Source: Girardinichthys multiradiatus (Eukaryota; Chordata; Actinopteri; Cyprinodontiformes; Goodeidae). From it: a stretch of DNA of 64,000 bases. The stretch covers positions 24,080,442-24,144,441 of the forward strand of contig NC_061813.1 in NCBI RefSeq assembly GCF_021462225.1. The letters are read 5' to 3'. Made by a program: the position numbers and the translations under genes. Of the stretch, positions 63,602 through 64,000 are shown piece by piece (the stretch's first letter is position 1; each line of letters begins with the position of its first letter). The notes below the pieces were generated by a model. It saw only the letters and a program-made list of their open reading frames with translations, did not search any database and had not been told where the DNA came from.

Positions 63602-64000
63602 AGTGGCGGATGCTGGTCTTTCAAGGAGGGGAAGCTCAATTTCAAGATTGCTGATTCGCTCATTTCGCTGTCAATCAAAAAAGGGATTCAGGCTCAAACA
63701 GATCATGCAGAAGCTGAGCATCCGGGCCAGCCAAGGCCAGCCCACTGCCCCATAGACCCCCAGAGACGCTGAGCGTCTGCTGGGCGGGACAAAGCCCAGC
63801 ATTTTTACTTCGCTATTGAACTCACTGTTTAAATCACTGTGAAGCTGCGGGAATGAGTGAGAGGAAAGCCACGTCGTTACCAGAGATAAGAAGCTGATTC
63901 TGAACAAAAGTTGAGCGCATTGTAGCGCATATTTAGTCAATGACATGTACACACAACAGTATATATTTGATCACTTATTTTTTTGACATTTTAGGGGAAG
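63602..64000 (+). mobile_element. hAT-like DNA element, left end
   Basis: It starts cagtggcggatgctggtctt, like the CAGTGGCGG termini of hAT elements, and continues with gaggggaagctcaatttc. It runs out of the window, so length and coding content are unknown. Confidence 0.5.

Noticed and set aside
62821..64000. flt1 exon 2 or exon 1
   Set aside because: I searched the - strand for a signal peptide or the first half of Ig1 and found only repeats; these exons are probably beyond the window.

Overview
The window is vertebrate nuclear DNA, almost certainly from a teleost fish. It has intron-split genes with GT/AG splice sites, AT-rich introns, CA/GT microsatellites, and the repeat load usual for teleosts: Tc1/mariner DNA transposons, RTE-type and Rex1/CR1-type LINEs, tRNA-headed SINEs and foldback MITEs. 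The SINE family whose copies end in a short TGAC-type repeat suggests a percomorph, perhaps a cyprinodontiform, but that is tentative.

Two genes converge tail to tail. On the + strand, the last four coding exons of pan3 (PAN2-PAN3 deadenylase adaptor) lie between 3419 and 13246, with a 3' UTR running to about 15.3 kb. On the - strand, 28 exons of flt1 (VEGF receptor 1) occupy 62820 down to 18180, that is exons 3 to 30 in human numbering. The signal-peptide exon and exon 2 are beyond the right edge. The transmembrane exon, the activation loop and the C-terminal SPPPDYNS motif are FLT1-type rather than KDR or FLT4. The PAN3/FLT1 tail-to-tail order is the same as in mammals.

Region by region: 1-13.2 kb is the pan3 end, with introns holding a Tc1-like remnant, an RTE LINE, a long-inverted-repeat IS630/Tc1/mariner element and a nearly intact Tc1-like transposon. 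13.2-18.2 kb holds the two 3' ends and intergenic DNA. 18.2-28.8 kb holds the flt1 tail and kinase exons, with a Rex1-like LINE in the last intron. 30.2-43.2 kb holds the transmembrane exon and Ig5-Ig7. It includes a cluster of retroelements at 38-41.6 kb, among them an element encoding a small membrane-protein-like ORF with a LINE-type tail. 43.2-52.3 kb is the large intron 10, with an unexplained GC-rich ORF. 52.3-62.8 kb holds Ig1-Ig4. The right edge enters a hAT-like repeat.

The most useful follow-ups are five. (1) Reading through the exon 10 or exon 13 donor meets a stop almost at once, a possible route to soluble Flt1. (2) A GC-rich ORF in intron 10 could be an alternative terminal exon. 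(3) The small-ORF retroelement at 39.3-40.4 kb. (4) A perfect 17-bp hairpin at 38.2 kb. (5) A foldback MITE family scattered through flt1 introns. No operon, CRISPR, phage or bacterial system is present.
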